From Nymphaea colorata (Eukaryota > Streptophyta > Magnoliopsida > Nymphaeales > Nymphaeaceae), in assembly GCF_008831285.2 (NCBI RefSeq), contig NC_045148.1, forward strand, positions 8,499,001-8,563,000: a DNA stretch of 64,000 nt, given 5' to 3'. The translations under genes and the position numbers were made by a program. Below are positions 37,298-48,587 of this stretch, piece after piece. How positions within the stretch are numbered: position 1 is the first letter of the stretch; every line of letters starts with the position of its first letter. The notes below the pieces were generated by a model, which did no database searches, was not told where the DNA came from, and saw nothing but the letters and a program-made list of their open reading frames with translations.

Positions 37298-39421
37298 ATG
37301 GAGTTCAATCTCGATTGCCCGATTATGTTCTTTGAGGAGGAGTTAGAATGTGAGTCGGGGTCAGTGGCGCGTCTTTTTTCCACGGAATGCGAGCACATGC
37401 CGGAGGGGAACTATACGCAGAAGTACAGAACGAGGGAGTTGCAGGCTTCCGATCGCCAGGAAGCCATTTTTCTGATCTCTAAGGTCAGGAAAGGATCTTC
37501 TTTTCGTTGTTTCTACTGCTGATTTACTCAAAAACGACATTAGAAACGTAGCTCACCGTGTTCGTTCTTCTTGTTTGGAAACCAGGTTGCGGGATTCGAC
37601 CCCTTCGTGACGTATCTCGCGGTGAATTATCTCGACCGTTTCATCTCCCGGCAGGAAATTCCGGTATGAGAAAAATTTGCAACCAAAAATGTCCAACGTT
37701 TTCGCCCTGGTCGTCAACGTCCGTCATGCTTGCCGTTTTCTTTCTCCGACTCAAAACCTCTGCCTGTTAGAAAAACAGTTATTATCTCGTTTTGCTTTCC
37801 ACTGTTGTTTCATTTATGCGTACGTTCATCGCCCCATTTCTCCGGCAGGAAGGTCCAGAAAAGAGATCACGTTTCCGTAACTTTTTCAATTTCGTTATTA
37901 CGAAGACAAAATAATTGCGGTCATTTTCTCGAAATTTTCCGGAAGTTGGCGATTGCGCAGGGAGGTTTCTTTTTTAATCTCTACAACTTGTGCTTATTCT
38001 CGCGTTACTTTATTCCCACCGCTGTACATTTTTTCAATTCGATTTCCTTTGACGCTGAACTTCGGCTGCTTCGTTTCTGCATAGTGCATTTTCCGACCTG
38101 AAATTCTGAACAGTTGAAAGTCCTCGTCGACGTCTTTAAATCTAAAGATCTCCTTCGTTTATTACAGAAGAAGTCTTGGATACTTCGTCTTCTTTCCATC
38201 TCTTGCGTCTCCCTCGCGTCGAAGATGTGCAAGGCGAAGTGTTCACTATCCGACTTTCAGGTAAAATTGTGTTCACCTAATGTCTTCTTCGATCTCCATT
38301 TAAATGAAAAGGTCCTGATTGTTTCTTGTTTCTCCTCTTCTCTTTTTTCTTTCCCTCTTGTTGGACTTGTAAAGGAAGAAGGGCTCGTCTTTGACGTTCG
38401 AACGATCCGAAGGATGGAACTCTTAGTCCTCGGCGCCTTGAAATGGAGAATGCGATCTGTTACTCCATTTTCCTTCATCAATTTTTTCTTATCCCTCTCC
38501 GACCACGACGATCCGTCACTAACGGCCGATCTAAAGGCACGGACGGTGGAGACCATCCTGACGACCCAAGCTGGTAAGAGAGCATCGAGTTTTCCCGCTT
38601 CAGTTCTGTGTATTGAGATTGAAGTGGAAAGAATAAATATTTGACGGGTTTTTCATTTGCTCGCGAGTTATAGAGATCAAGTTTCTGGAATTTCGTCCTT
38701 CGATTGTCGCAGCGGCGTCACTTCTCTTGGTTTCTCGGGAAGTCTCTCCGTCGTGCTTCGCCAGCAACTGGGACGCCCTCTCCGGCTGTGTCCATATAAA
38801 TAAAGTAAGCAGCAAATTCCAGCTTTGACTTGATAACGGTAGCTGTCCCTGGGCTGTTTCTGCCAGCTCATGTTCTTTGGTACCATTTTCTTGCTTTTTT
38901 GTTCTCGTTTTGCTGCTTTCCATGTTTCACGGCACTTAGCCCCAAAAGCCATGAAAAAAATTGTTCTTCCCTCTCTGAGGAAGAGGAATGGACAGACTCG
39001 AAAAGAAAAAGAATGCCCTTGAATTCCATGGCGCTCTTAAATTTAATGGCAAAGGGTGAGACGGAGAAGCGGTCCCCGATAAGGAGGGAAAATCATTCTT
39101 GAGGTTATTTATTGGCACGTCTTTTTTACTGAGCAGGAGCGGCTGGCGAGCTGCTACGAGCTGCTGCAGGACGTAATTGCCATCGAGAAGCACGAGCCGG
39201 CATCCCACTCGCTCTCCGACGGCGATACGCCGGTTGGCGTGCTCGACCTCCACTGCTCGGTCTCCGAAAGCGAAAAGAGCGACAGCGGCTCTGCGACGTC
39301 GTCCGGCGGCCTGGCCACCCTCCAGCTTTACCAGACTGTGGCAGCAACCAAGCGGCAGAGGCTCGACGACCTTTGCAGTAAGGTGGCGCAGACCTCCCAG
39401 GTGCACCACTGCCCAATCTGA
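37298..39421 (+). CDS. CYCD6: CYCD6-like D-type cyclin (6 exons)
   Basis: Regulatory subunit for a cyclin-dependent kinase at the G1/S transition. In Arabidopsis CYCD6;1 drives formative divisions in the root under SHORT-ROOT/SCARECROW. Coding exons are 37298-37483, 37586-37663, 38168-38260, 38375-38573, 38674-38804 and 39137-39421 (972 nt with stop, 323 residues), all GT-AG and in frame. Motifs: MEF start; DRQEAIFLI, then VTYLAVNYLDRFIS and SWILRLLSISCVSLASKM in the N-terminal cyclin box (about 30-125); RRMELLVLGALKWRMRSVTP and IKFLEFRPSIVAAASLL in the C-terminal cyclin fold (about 130-235). The tail is Ser/Asp/Glu-rich and then has TKRQRLDDL. The retinoblastoma-binding LxCxE motif is incomplete (LDCPI at 5-9), as expected for CYCD6. 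Two residues seem to be missing between QEIP and KKSW relative to relatives, so the exon 2/3 junction could be slightly different. Position next to petC supports the name. Confidence 0.9.
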
Positions 39422-39962
39422 CCGCCACACGTATCATCTCCCCCTCTCTTATATATTAGCATAGCTTTGTCATCTGTTATGTACGGTCGTATCAAGAATC
39501 AAGGGGTACTGACAGAGAAAAGGGAGACGGAGAATGCTTCTTTGGTGAAAGTCTACTTCCACAGAGAGAAGTATGGCAGCTACCAATTTCTCCCGCTCTC
39601 TCCCTCTGGCCTCTGGTTTAAGAAATTGTGTAACTGCTCGTTAAAAACAAATAAAAAAATGAAAAAGCTGAAGTTGAACTTAGCACAGGAAGTTTTCTTC
39701 GTAGGGTGTATCTTCCGGACAATTCTTAGGGTATTTATCTTGCTTCATTCTTTTACAGCTGCTTTTCTGCTTTCTCTTTTATGAAACTCTCATCCGACGA
39801 TGGAAACTCCCTACCTGGCCCCATCTATGATGCCTCGAAGAACCAAAGGACAATAGTAAACATGTCACAGTTTCTGCTTCCAACCACCCCCACCCCCTCG
39901 CCCTCTCTCTCTGAACAGAATCTCTGACCAAATTTTCTGAGACGATGAAAAGGAATCAGAGA

Positions 39963-40313
39963 TTAGGAACTGTTAATTCGTAATAACTGACCGACAGGCG
40001 CAGCATCTTTACAGTTGGTCTTCCCAGTACCATCTTTGCCACATAAAAGGCTTGTCACCGCGGTGCCAACTGCAAAGAAAAGACAGAAACTCAGCTTCAC
40101 GTAACCTCCTGGGTTGCACTTAGTAGCGGTTTTTTCCGTCAATGGTCGTCTTCTTTTACTAAAAACGAAGCAATAGCAGATTAGAAGATCCGGGCTTGCA
40201 GGAGCTTGGAAGCGAAGCTGTTTGTTGGCCATTCTTGCATGAATAAAGATAGAGGCCACACCACAGTGATGGCACTGTGGAATGAATGAGAGAGACAGGT
40301 TGACGTTTATCAT
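39963..40313 (-). other. Unidentified minus-strand ORF
   Basis: An open frame of 116 codons. An internal ATG gives MANKQLRFQAPASPD, and a hydrophobic stretch (LSFCLFFAVGTAVTSLLC) follows. The same stretch also reads as a good intron acceptor (TCTTTTCTTTGCAG), so the frame may be partly intron. I recognise no family and no neighbouring exon. Confidence 0.2.
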
Positions 40314-41265
40314 CTCAAGGCGGACGAAGCGGATGCTAACATGGCGAGGACAGACGATGGCTCTCTCTGAACGTGTTTGATTTTTGCCCCTTCCTCTGGA
40401 AGTTGCCCGTACCGCAGTTGGACGGCACGGAAAAGGCTGTCTGGAGTGGAGGACGCTCTAAAGAGGTCGTCGTCGTCCCTCTCATCGGAAAAGTGAATCC
40501 AAGTGCACCGCCTCGGTGCGAGAGAATACGCATCCTTGGCATGTTTTCGTGTACTTCACGGGCGCGCATTAACTCCCATATTGGAAATGCTGAAAATCCG
40601 GATGTTCTCCAAAGTTATGATTTCCCGCGATATCTAACTAATTCTTGGACAGTGGAATTTAAAAGCCACCCTTTCTACAATCTTGAATTTATATGTTTTC
40701 TTATCATTCTGCATGACTGTGTGTGGATATAAGTTTTTATTTTTTTGGCCAATGATGAAGAAACAAATTTGGATCCAATCTGCATGTTGAGTTAATTTGG
40801 TTGGCTACTGTGCTTTAATGGTAACAAAGTTTTTTGAGTTCTCACCTTACCTGGATTCATGGCTCATGCCTGGATCAACAGTTTTAATGGAGTGGAGAGA
40901 AGGAAGATCCGACCCGTGACCGGGCTCTGACAAGAGAAATTGCGAGAAAAGCAGACTAGGAAACCTGGAATAAGTGGCCTACTTTTCAGCTTTGTTGGGT
41001 GCACGCCATCTGCTAAGGACATGATTGTGGGAGGAAGGTTGCAGGCAGCATCCTAAAGATTTCCACCGAAGATCTCGATATTCTAGGAAAAGATCTTTTC
41101 GAGATTTTCCTTTTTGTACCAAAGTTCCTGCTTTTGTTTTCCCCTCCGGCTTTTCCTCTCTGGACTTTGTAGATTTGCATTTTTAAGAAACCGACCTGTT
41201 GGTGGTGAAATGGAATGTTGCCAATGACACCCCTCATGCATAAAACAACACTTCCAATTTTATAT

Positions 41266-41271
<6 letters not shown>

Positions 41272-41348
<77 letters not shown>
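41272..41348. repeat. Compound microsatellite (AT)n(AG)n
   Basis: AT dinucleotides pass directly into AG dinucleotides. On the other strand this is the same (CT)n(AT)n order seen elsewhere in the window. Confidence 0.95.
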
Positions 41349-41349
<1 letters not shown>

Positions 41350-42267
41350 CCTAAGCAGCTGGCCTTTGCACTATTTATAGTGCAGGAGAAAGAAGAAGCA
41401 ATGTATGAGTATGAATACTGGACCGCATAAAAAAAGACATTCATTTGGATCTGGATTTTGGATCGAATCTGTATTATCAGACCAGGATTGTACTTGGTTC
41501 CTCCCGTAAGAAGATCAGAAAAGCCAAAAAAAAAAGTGCGTAACTAAGAGAGAGAGAGAGAGAGAGAGAGATCTTTTCTGCACATTGTCGGCATGTGGCT
41601 TGACATGGCCTGACCCGAACATCAAGTAGCAGTTTTGAGTTTTCATGGCCTTTCTGGTTGACCCAATTGGAATTGGAACTGGCTTTGGGGACTGGATCTG
41701 GACCGTGAGAGGACACATCCAATCACCTTCCTGTCTTTGAAATGATGGGCATTATAGTTCTGTCAAGCTGCGAACTTCGAACTTATCAATGGGCAGAAAC
41801 CAAATCTCCAGCGAATCCATGCCAAAACTGATCCATATCTGAAAATCGAACCTAAACAGTGTGATTCGGATCGTGACCGCCACTTATTATGGTCCACAAA
41901 ATACAGTGAAAGTGAGGATCTCTATCCTTTCTTTTTACTTGGCTTTAATAAAAGCCTAAAACTTCACATTTTTACTCTATATCTGGATGAAATTTAGTTT
42001 ATTTAAAAGACAAAAGAAACTTTGGCAGAAGGCAATCACAAGCAAGGCTTTCCTTGCGCGCGAGATAAACTTTGCTTAACGAACAAGTTTCTTTGCATGT
42101 TGAACATTCAACGTAATTTTGGTATCAGTTGGGCCAACGCCAACAACACAACCATTGTGTCTCTCTTTATGTTGGACGTTGAACTTTATGACTACTGTAT
42201 TATGACTACTTACAGTAAGTAGTTGTCTCAAACTATCAAATCTTAAAGCAGCAGGGGCATCTTAAAG

Positions 42268-42390
42268 GTCGAAGCACTAAATATATAGCTAACAAATTTT
42301 CAGTAAATTTTAGAACAATTGTGTAAGTATCCTGGAGCTGCCCCATATAATTGAACTCAAGTCGATGGAGATCTAACATGTAAATTCAAA
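42268..42390. repeat. Dispersed repeat shared with 32597-32700
   Basis: Contains CACTAAATATATAGCTAACA, a GCCCCATATAATTG block and CAAGTCGATGG in the same order and orientation as the other copy. Non-coding. Confidence 0.45.
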
Positions 42391-42761
42391 GCTTCAAATT
42401 GAGCTCTATGACGCCCTATCTCTGCCCCTCTCTTAAACCACTCTGGGACTTTTAGTTTGAATGTTGAACTTTGTTTAAGCATTAATTTTCCCATATAGAT
42501 CATTAGCTTGCTTTAGTTCTTACTTAGGAAGACTCTCTCTCTTATCCACTCTATCGAATTTTAAGTAGAACCCAAAATTAGGAGATGTGCTTGGCTTGTT
42601 AAAATCTAGTCCCAGGTCACTGGCAAGTGGATATTAGAGCTGGATTGGGCTAATATAAGCGAGGTTGCTGATAAGTGAGACATTTCAAAGTATCTTATGT
42701 TATAAAATCTGTGTAAGGGAGTTTGTCGAAGCGTCAATCGTGTGAATAAATACAAGTGAAC

Positions 42762-42849
42762 TTCTTGATTTGTGTGTGTCATCCTTGCACAGAGGCCATG
42801 CTAATCTTTTATGTATCGTTTCAATTTTATCGGATGTCTTTGAAGAGAG
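42762..42849 (-). pseudogene. U6 spliceosomal snRNA-like sequence, probably a pseudogene
   Basis: The minus strand follows plant U6 snRNA almost end to end: GACATCCGATAAAATTG, then AACGATACA, GATTAGCATGGCC, GCAAGGATGACAC and CACAAATC. The very conserved ACAGAGA box reads ACATAAA here, and the 5' stem reads TCTTCAAAGA where U6 has CTTCGGGG. These changes would stop it acting in a spliceosome. I saw no U6-type upstream element with TATA box at the right spacing. A retro-inserted or decayed copy is the likely explanation. Confidence 0.75.
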
Positions 42850-44308
42850 ATATAAGTAAACTTCAATTAGTGTTTTTGTAAAATCATCAACTCAACTTTG
42901 TCTCAATAACCACATGTTTGTAACCTTCTGAATTCTATTCATGACGCCCGGCAATTTGGTCTCATAAGCATCAGCTCTATTCATGAAAATTTGTTATTAG
43001 ATAGGAGACTTGATCAGAGTTATTAACTTGACACCCTTGTAAGTCTCTGGATCGGTATGCAATCTTCACTGATCAAAGCTGTGAAAGCACACAAATTATG
43101 CCGTTCAAGACAGACCAATTCAAGCCAGTTCTGGTGGTCAAATGAATTCAAAGCAGTTGCTCTTTTATGAACAGTATATAAGTTGCACACGGGGGCCAAC
43201 CCAGAAGTTTCTGATTAAAGGGTACTAGTTGTAAAATTTTAAATTTTTAAGAGCCACCAATATGTAAATAAAAATAATTGCCCTAAACTATCAATGTAAA
43301 AATACTTCAATTTCTGCCCCTATTGCAGACTTATATGGATCTTTTTCCAAAAGCAAGACCTGAAATTTAGACTTCATTCATTGAGCATCACTTTAGTGGG
43401 ACTCACCCGTCGATAAGAGCGCGCTGATGGCGGTGATGGACGGTTGTAGTCCCTTGTTACCAGCGGATGGTGATGGATGGACGGTTGAAATCCAATCTCG
43501 ATCTCTTGGTACTCTTTTTCTATTTTCTGCAAATAAAGTGTTTGAGGGACCTTTCCCCGAAACTTGCATGGAATCCTTCCAAAACTTTGCTCACGTTAAA
43601 GCAACAACAGCAAAATTTGGTGCGATTCGTGTACTAAACCTGGCGTGAACAGTGGCCGAGCTGCATGTGGGCTAGAGTGGGCAGCTGCCTGCACAGATTC
43701 ATATAAATTAATACATATTGGTACCCGCAAGAACTTCACTGTGCATTTGAAAGGTCAGATCCATTTTTTTAAGTATGTATCAAATAAAAAGAATTTTGTC
43801 TCCGTTACTAACGATGAAGCAAGATTAGTCGATTGCATCTGACCACGTTAGTAATAACTTTCTGCCAAAGCTAACGAGGGCGATCCAAGTGTTCAGTCTG
43901 TTGGGTCTGACCACTACAGGAGCCTACGCCATTGGAATGAGGCTTTGATAGTTGAAGTTGGCGTCGATTGGCCGATTCAAATCCATTTGATGACAAGTTG
44001 ATTCGGTTCACTAAATGTTCTAGAGTGCCACCAGCCATGTGCTTTTTCTATTATTTTTATTTTACTGTACCTAAATATTTTTACCGTTTGAAATAATATA
44101 TGTCAATATTTCTATCGAACTATAATTTATTCTGAATGGTAGAACTGGAATCAACAATCTATCTGATTCAATTCAAATTTTAACTTTAGTAACAGTGATT
44201 AACAGGGTGGAAAAAACTGGTTTACTTGGACTTCATATTGACATTCTTAATCTCAAGATCAACACTTTTTAAGAACAACAGCTACAAGACCACCCTAATA
44301 GTTGGTAA

Positions 44309-44320
44309 TCTCTCTCTCTT

Positions 44321-44366
<46 letters not shown>
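44309..44366. repeat. Compound microsatellite (CT)n(AT)n
   Basis: CT dinucleotides with one interruption followed by AT dinucleotides. Confidence 0.9.
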
Positions 44367-44368
<2 letters not shown>

Positions 44369-44884
44369 GGCCAGTGAGAAATATATGGAAAAGTTGACAC
44401 CAACCAGTTTGGTTATCGGAAAACAAAGCCTTCTTTCACAGGAAAAGGATTGCTTAATTTGCCAGCAGTCAACCTCAAGGGAAAACTCATTGCTTATGTG
44501 TGATTAACGAGAGCCCTATGAGAAAAATCCCCATTGGTCTGATTTCTCTGAGCTTCCCTTCAAAATGTCTCGGAAAAAAAGCCAACATGATCAGAACTCA
44601 GAAGTAAACATTTATTCTCATGAAATGACCGGTTCAACTCGTTACCCATGACAGCAGGATGACAAAACTCCCAACTTTTCTCATTGTTCATGGGAATTAA
44701 AAAGTACTCTTTCCCACATTTAATTTAAGATCTTAAAAGGGACCAACAAAATCCATGGCTTCTAGCTTCGCAGACTAAAGCATTTTGTTGGTCTCCAAGA
44801 TTGCCATAATGGTAAGGAGAGAAACACGTACACACAGGTGAGCTTCTTCATTTATTGCCCTGAAATTTGATCCAGTGCCAAAAT

Positions 44885-45163
44885 TTAATCACTTTCACAT
44901 GAAGTTAAAGCCCCATGATGTCCAAGGTCTACATCCAAGTGAGTAATGTTGATGGGCACTCCTGAATTATGGCTATCCAGAACTGTATAAGCAATATTGG
45001 AGGGTGCGGCTTCAAGAGCAAGAGTTCGAGAACATCTAAACAGTAAAAGTTTGGAAGCTTCAGCTCTGCTCCTGTCAGCATATTGAATGCATGAGAAATC
45101 TCGACTCGTCATGGGCTGGCCGTGACTCATTTCCCCTTCAGTAATGTCTGCAGAACAGTCCAA
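44885..45163 (-). other. Unidentified minus-strand ORF, possible terminal exon
   Basis: A 92-codon frame with balanced composition (motifs TSRDFSCIQYADRSRAE and SGVPINITHLDVDLGHHG). A possible acceptor (GTTCTGCAG) lies near its start and an AATAAA on the same strand lies about 35 bp after its stop. No family recognised and no upstream exon in a compatible phase found. A short plus-strand frame overlaps its 5' end (ATG near 45145). Confidence 0.2.
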
Positions 45164-45328
45164 GGTGAATCAAACGGTGAGTGTCCGCTTTCGCCCAAAA
45201 GTGTGGGTTCTTGAAGGCTCTGCGGACTCTGAAAAGCAGGACCATCCTGATGAAAGGAGCCCTATCGCTGCTTCCGGCTCAGAAGTGATGATGGTAGCGT
45301 GAGTTAGGTCAGATGGTGCATTGCTCGA

Positions 45329-45452
45329 CATGAGTTGGCAGTTTCAGTCATTCAGATGTGGTCGTTACCACAGTATCTAACCAATTGATCGCCATGAGTC
45401 GGCATTTTCAGTCATTCAGATGTTGTCGTTAACACAGTATCTAACCAATGGT
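45329..45452. repeat. Tandem duplication, 64-bp unit, two copies
   Basis: CATGAGTTGGCAGTTTCAGT at 45329 recurs at 45393 as CATGAGTCGGCATTTTCAGT. The rest of the unit (CATTCAGATGT...CAGTATCTAACCAA) is nearly unchanged. Confidence 0.85.
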
Positions 45453-45847
45453 TAATTACTTGTTCAGTGCACTGCAACTAGGAATTTCTTGAAATAACAT
45501 TATGCAGCTGAAAAATGATGAACCTAATATATTTTTCTTCAACAAAGCATCTTGAGATCATATCTGCAGGGTTGGATTGTACAAAAAAGTGTATAAACGA
45601 TCAATTTTGAGGAGTCTCGTTTTTATCCCTAGTGGTCTGAGGGGGAGAGAATGCGCATGCTGCTGCCAACATCCAGAGATTATCATGGTAATTTCCTTTC
45701 CCAGTGAAAAATGAAATGCAATTTCATGCACGCAACGCATCCATTTATACAACTGAAGTCGGGCGTAGATAGAGCAGCTGCAAGCACACACATCCCACAT
45801 ATGTGTGTGCGTCTTACATGCTTTCATTCAAATTCTCTATTCACCTC

Positions 45848-46108
45848 TTAAACAAGGTCAACAGGTGATGCAAAGAATTCATTCATCCTAGGAAATGGTG
45901 GTTCAGAGTCTAAATGCCACTTTAGGCAGCACCTCTTCTTTGCATTGAGGACCAATATCAAGATAGGTCTCCCCAAGCCACAAGGAAGCATAGCACCATC
46001 AGGCAGTAAGGCGGTTGGGAATAAAGGCACTGAGGTTTGAATTACATGGTCACTATCACGTTTTAGTGTGTCAATTCTATTAGCTGTAAATGATGGCAAA
46101 CACAACAC
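45848..46108 (-). other. Unidentified minus-strand ORF
   Basis: An 86-codon frame preceded by a possible splice acceptor (CATCATTTACAG). Its middle (LLPDGAMLPCGLGRP, CCLKWHLDSEPPFPR) does not look like low-complexity noise. I recognise no family, and a link to the frame at 44885-45163 could not be shown. Confidence 0.2.
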
Positions 46109-47728
46109 TCAAGTTAAAGGACAGTTTTACCCAAGCTTCAAAGCGAACCTGAATCTTAAAAGCATAAGGGTATGGTTTTGAGGTTTTTTTGCGGAATGCA
46201 GTTTAATTCAAGTAAACATCAAAAATTGATAAGCTCGCCTAATGGCCAGAAGGGACCTTGCTATGCATTTGAGGCTAAACACTTTCCATTAAAAACAAAT
46301 GTGTGTTCAACCCCAAAAGTTGAAGAGTGTGTGTTCACGTCTAAATGATCAAAACACCCTTAACAAGAGAAAAGAAGAACCCCCTTCTATAGGGACAAAA
46401 TGTATAAAACGAAAAACAGCTTTGAGAAAGACAAAAATTGCCCCTCCTAACTCACGTGGTGGCTCGTGAGGAGATGAATACATGAGGTGTGCGTTGGACC
46501 CCAAGCGGCTACTGCCCTCTAGGGCACCCACGCTAGATGTCTTCAGGGCCAAACACCCTACTTCGTGTACAAATTTAACTCTTTTTTTTCCTTTCTCTGT
46601 TTCCGTTTTGTTTTACACGAAATTTGTTTTTTCTCAAATTTTGTCGTCACCTTTTTGTATTTCACAGGAAGGACTCTGTGTATTTCCCAGCGACAGAATT
46701 TTGTGTCCGAGGACCAACGTTTTGATCTGATTCACGTTCCCGTTTTCAGGAAAAAGTATGTGCAGATTTATAGTTGAAGATTACATCCACAGGTACAAGG
46801 CAAACGCCAACGACAAGCTCTACATTGGGCAGAAGCTGGATTGTCAAATCAGTCCAGATCATACACCTGCCAAACCCAAAATGAAATGGATAGTCTTATA
46901 CGAAAATACGATGTAATTGTTAAGATTTAAATAATTTTGATGCATCGAAAGCCATATTTTATCAGATTAAATATAATTAAGAAAACTCAAATCCCACAAC
47001 CATATCCGAACCATTTACATCCAAAAAGAAATTGAGAACTAACTGGTGATTTGATTAAGATCTCTTACAAAGTTTTGCATCCAATCTGAAATTCAAGCAC
47101 AAGAACAAGCCCTATACTAGAAAAAATAGTATAGGAAAACACATCGAACCAGAGACCGAGTTTAAACCCAATTAGGTAAGACCACCAAACTTGGCAGGAC
47201 CATGCTGCAAGGGCGGTTTGGCATACTAGAGCAGGTCGAGCCCTATGAGGTCTTAGCCGAAGAATGGATAAGTGACCTGAACAAGATAAACATCTAACGA
47301 GCCAGCAGTATTTAACCAAATTCGGATAATGTCCAACTAGACATGTTGCGCCTAACTCCGCATCTTAATAAGTTGCAAGATAAAGGACCCAAAACCGGGG
47401 CAACATTTGCAACAACCAAAATGTCCTTTTGCATGCACAAAATGCATCAAAATCTGAACGCCCAAGAGCAACAGACGGCATGGAAATAATTGTGCAAGAT
47501 AAAGGAACAATTGAATATAAGCGTTTATGGAAGAACTGCAAGGCAAGGACACTGAAAGGCATTCAAGTTGCCGCAGGGTGGGTCCCAACTCCATTTACTC
47601 TCATCTTCCCCAACAGAGACAAGGCCATAGCCCATCTTGTCTGTGCCACTTTATTCCCTTGTCGTTCCTCATATAGCTCCAATATAAATCCGCAGCATTG
47701 GCCGTACCACAGCTTTCTTGAGAACCAG

Positions 47729-47730
<2 letters not shown>

Positions 47731-47761
<31 letters not shown>
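47731..47761. repeat. (CA)n microsatellite
   Basis: About 15 CA dinucleotides, downstream of the UBP14 stop codon on that gene's strand. Confidence 0.9.
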
Positions 47762-47765
<4 letters not shown>

Positions 47766-48254
47766 ATGCATCTGACTAATATACTCGCAATACTGGTGAA
47801 AAGTTGGCAGTAAAAAAGCCTTTACGAAACCTGGTAAATATCAATTACAAATTAACCGAGTTTATAAAACAAGACCATCTACTAAAGACAGATCGATCTT
47901 CCAAAACGAAAGGATGTGTCAAAGAAAGAATCAGCCACAACGATGCAGACCTAAGAATACTTTTTTTCCTTTGTGAAGACGCTCCGTTAGACAGAGTGAC
48001 GGGCCTTGATTGCTCCAACCATAGCTGGAAAGAATGCTTTAACCAACCACCAAACAATTCAAAAGGAGGTTCGGAAAAGGATGAAAATGACAACTGTAAC
48101 ATGTTCTATTTCACCACCTAAAAGAATTCATGAAACAGCATGATGCAATTGAACATGGCTGGCCAAGAATGGCCTCAATATAGACCTGCTTTCTCTCTGT
48201 GACCTAATTGCCCAGGCTGCTATGAATGGCGTCATGATAGTTAACCATGGTTTC

Positions 48255-48545
48255 TTACTCGATTATGCGCTCAAAAAAGTACAAGTACCCCATGTCTCTA
48301 GGGGGGTCCACAGACGCACCAACCTTGGCATCATTGAAGATTACCCATCTTCCTTCTTTAAGAACATGCGCAACGTAATGCCCACAATGCGTAGAGGTAC
48401 CCATGTGGCTAATAAATGCCACGAGCTTATATCCTGCATGAACAGAAGAGGGAAAACATCACTAACCAAGGTTAATCAGAGGCATGATTCCGTCACCCAG
48501 TTCTTATTTCTCCTTTGTGTAAACGTAACATACATACATATACGT

Positions 48546-48587
<42 letters not shown>

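Larger units (their letters stand above)
39422..48254. other. Intergenic region, CYCD6 to UBP14
   Basis: No firmly identified protein gene. It contains the U6-like pseudogene (42762-42849), microsatellites, a repeat at 42268-42390 shared with 32597-32700, a 64-bp tandem duplication at 45329-45452, and a few open frames that might be exons of unknown genes (39963-40313, 44885-45163 and 45848-46108, all minus). Confidence 0.55.
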
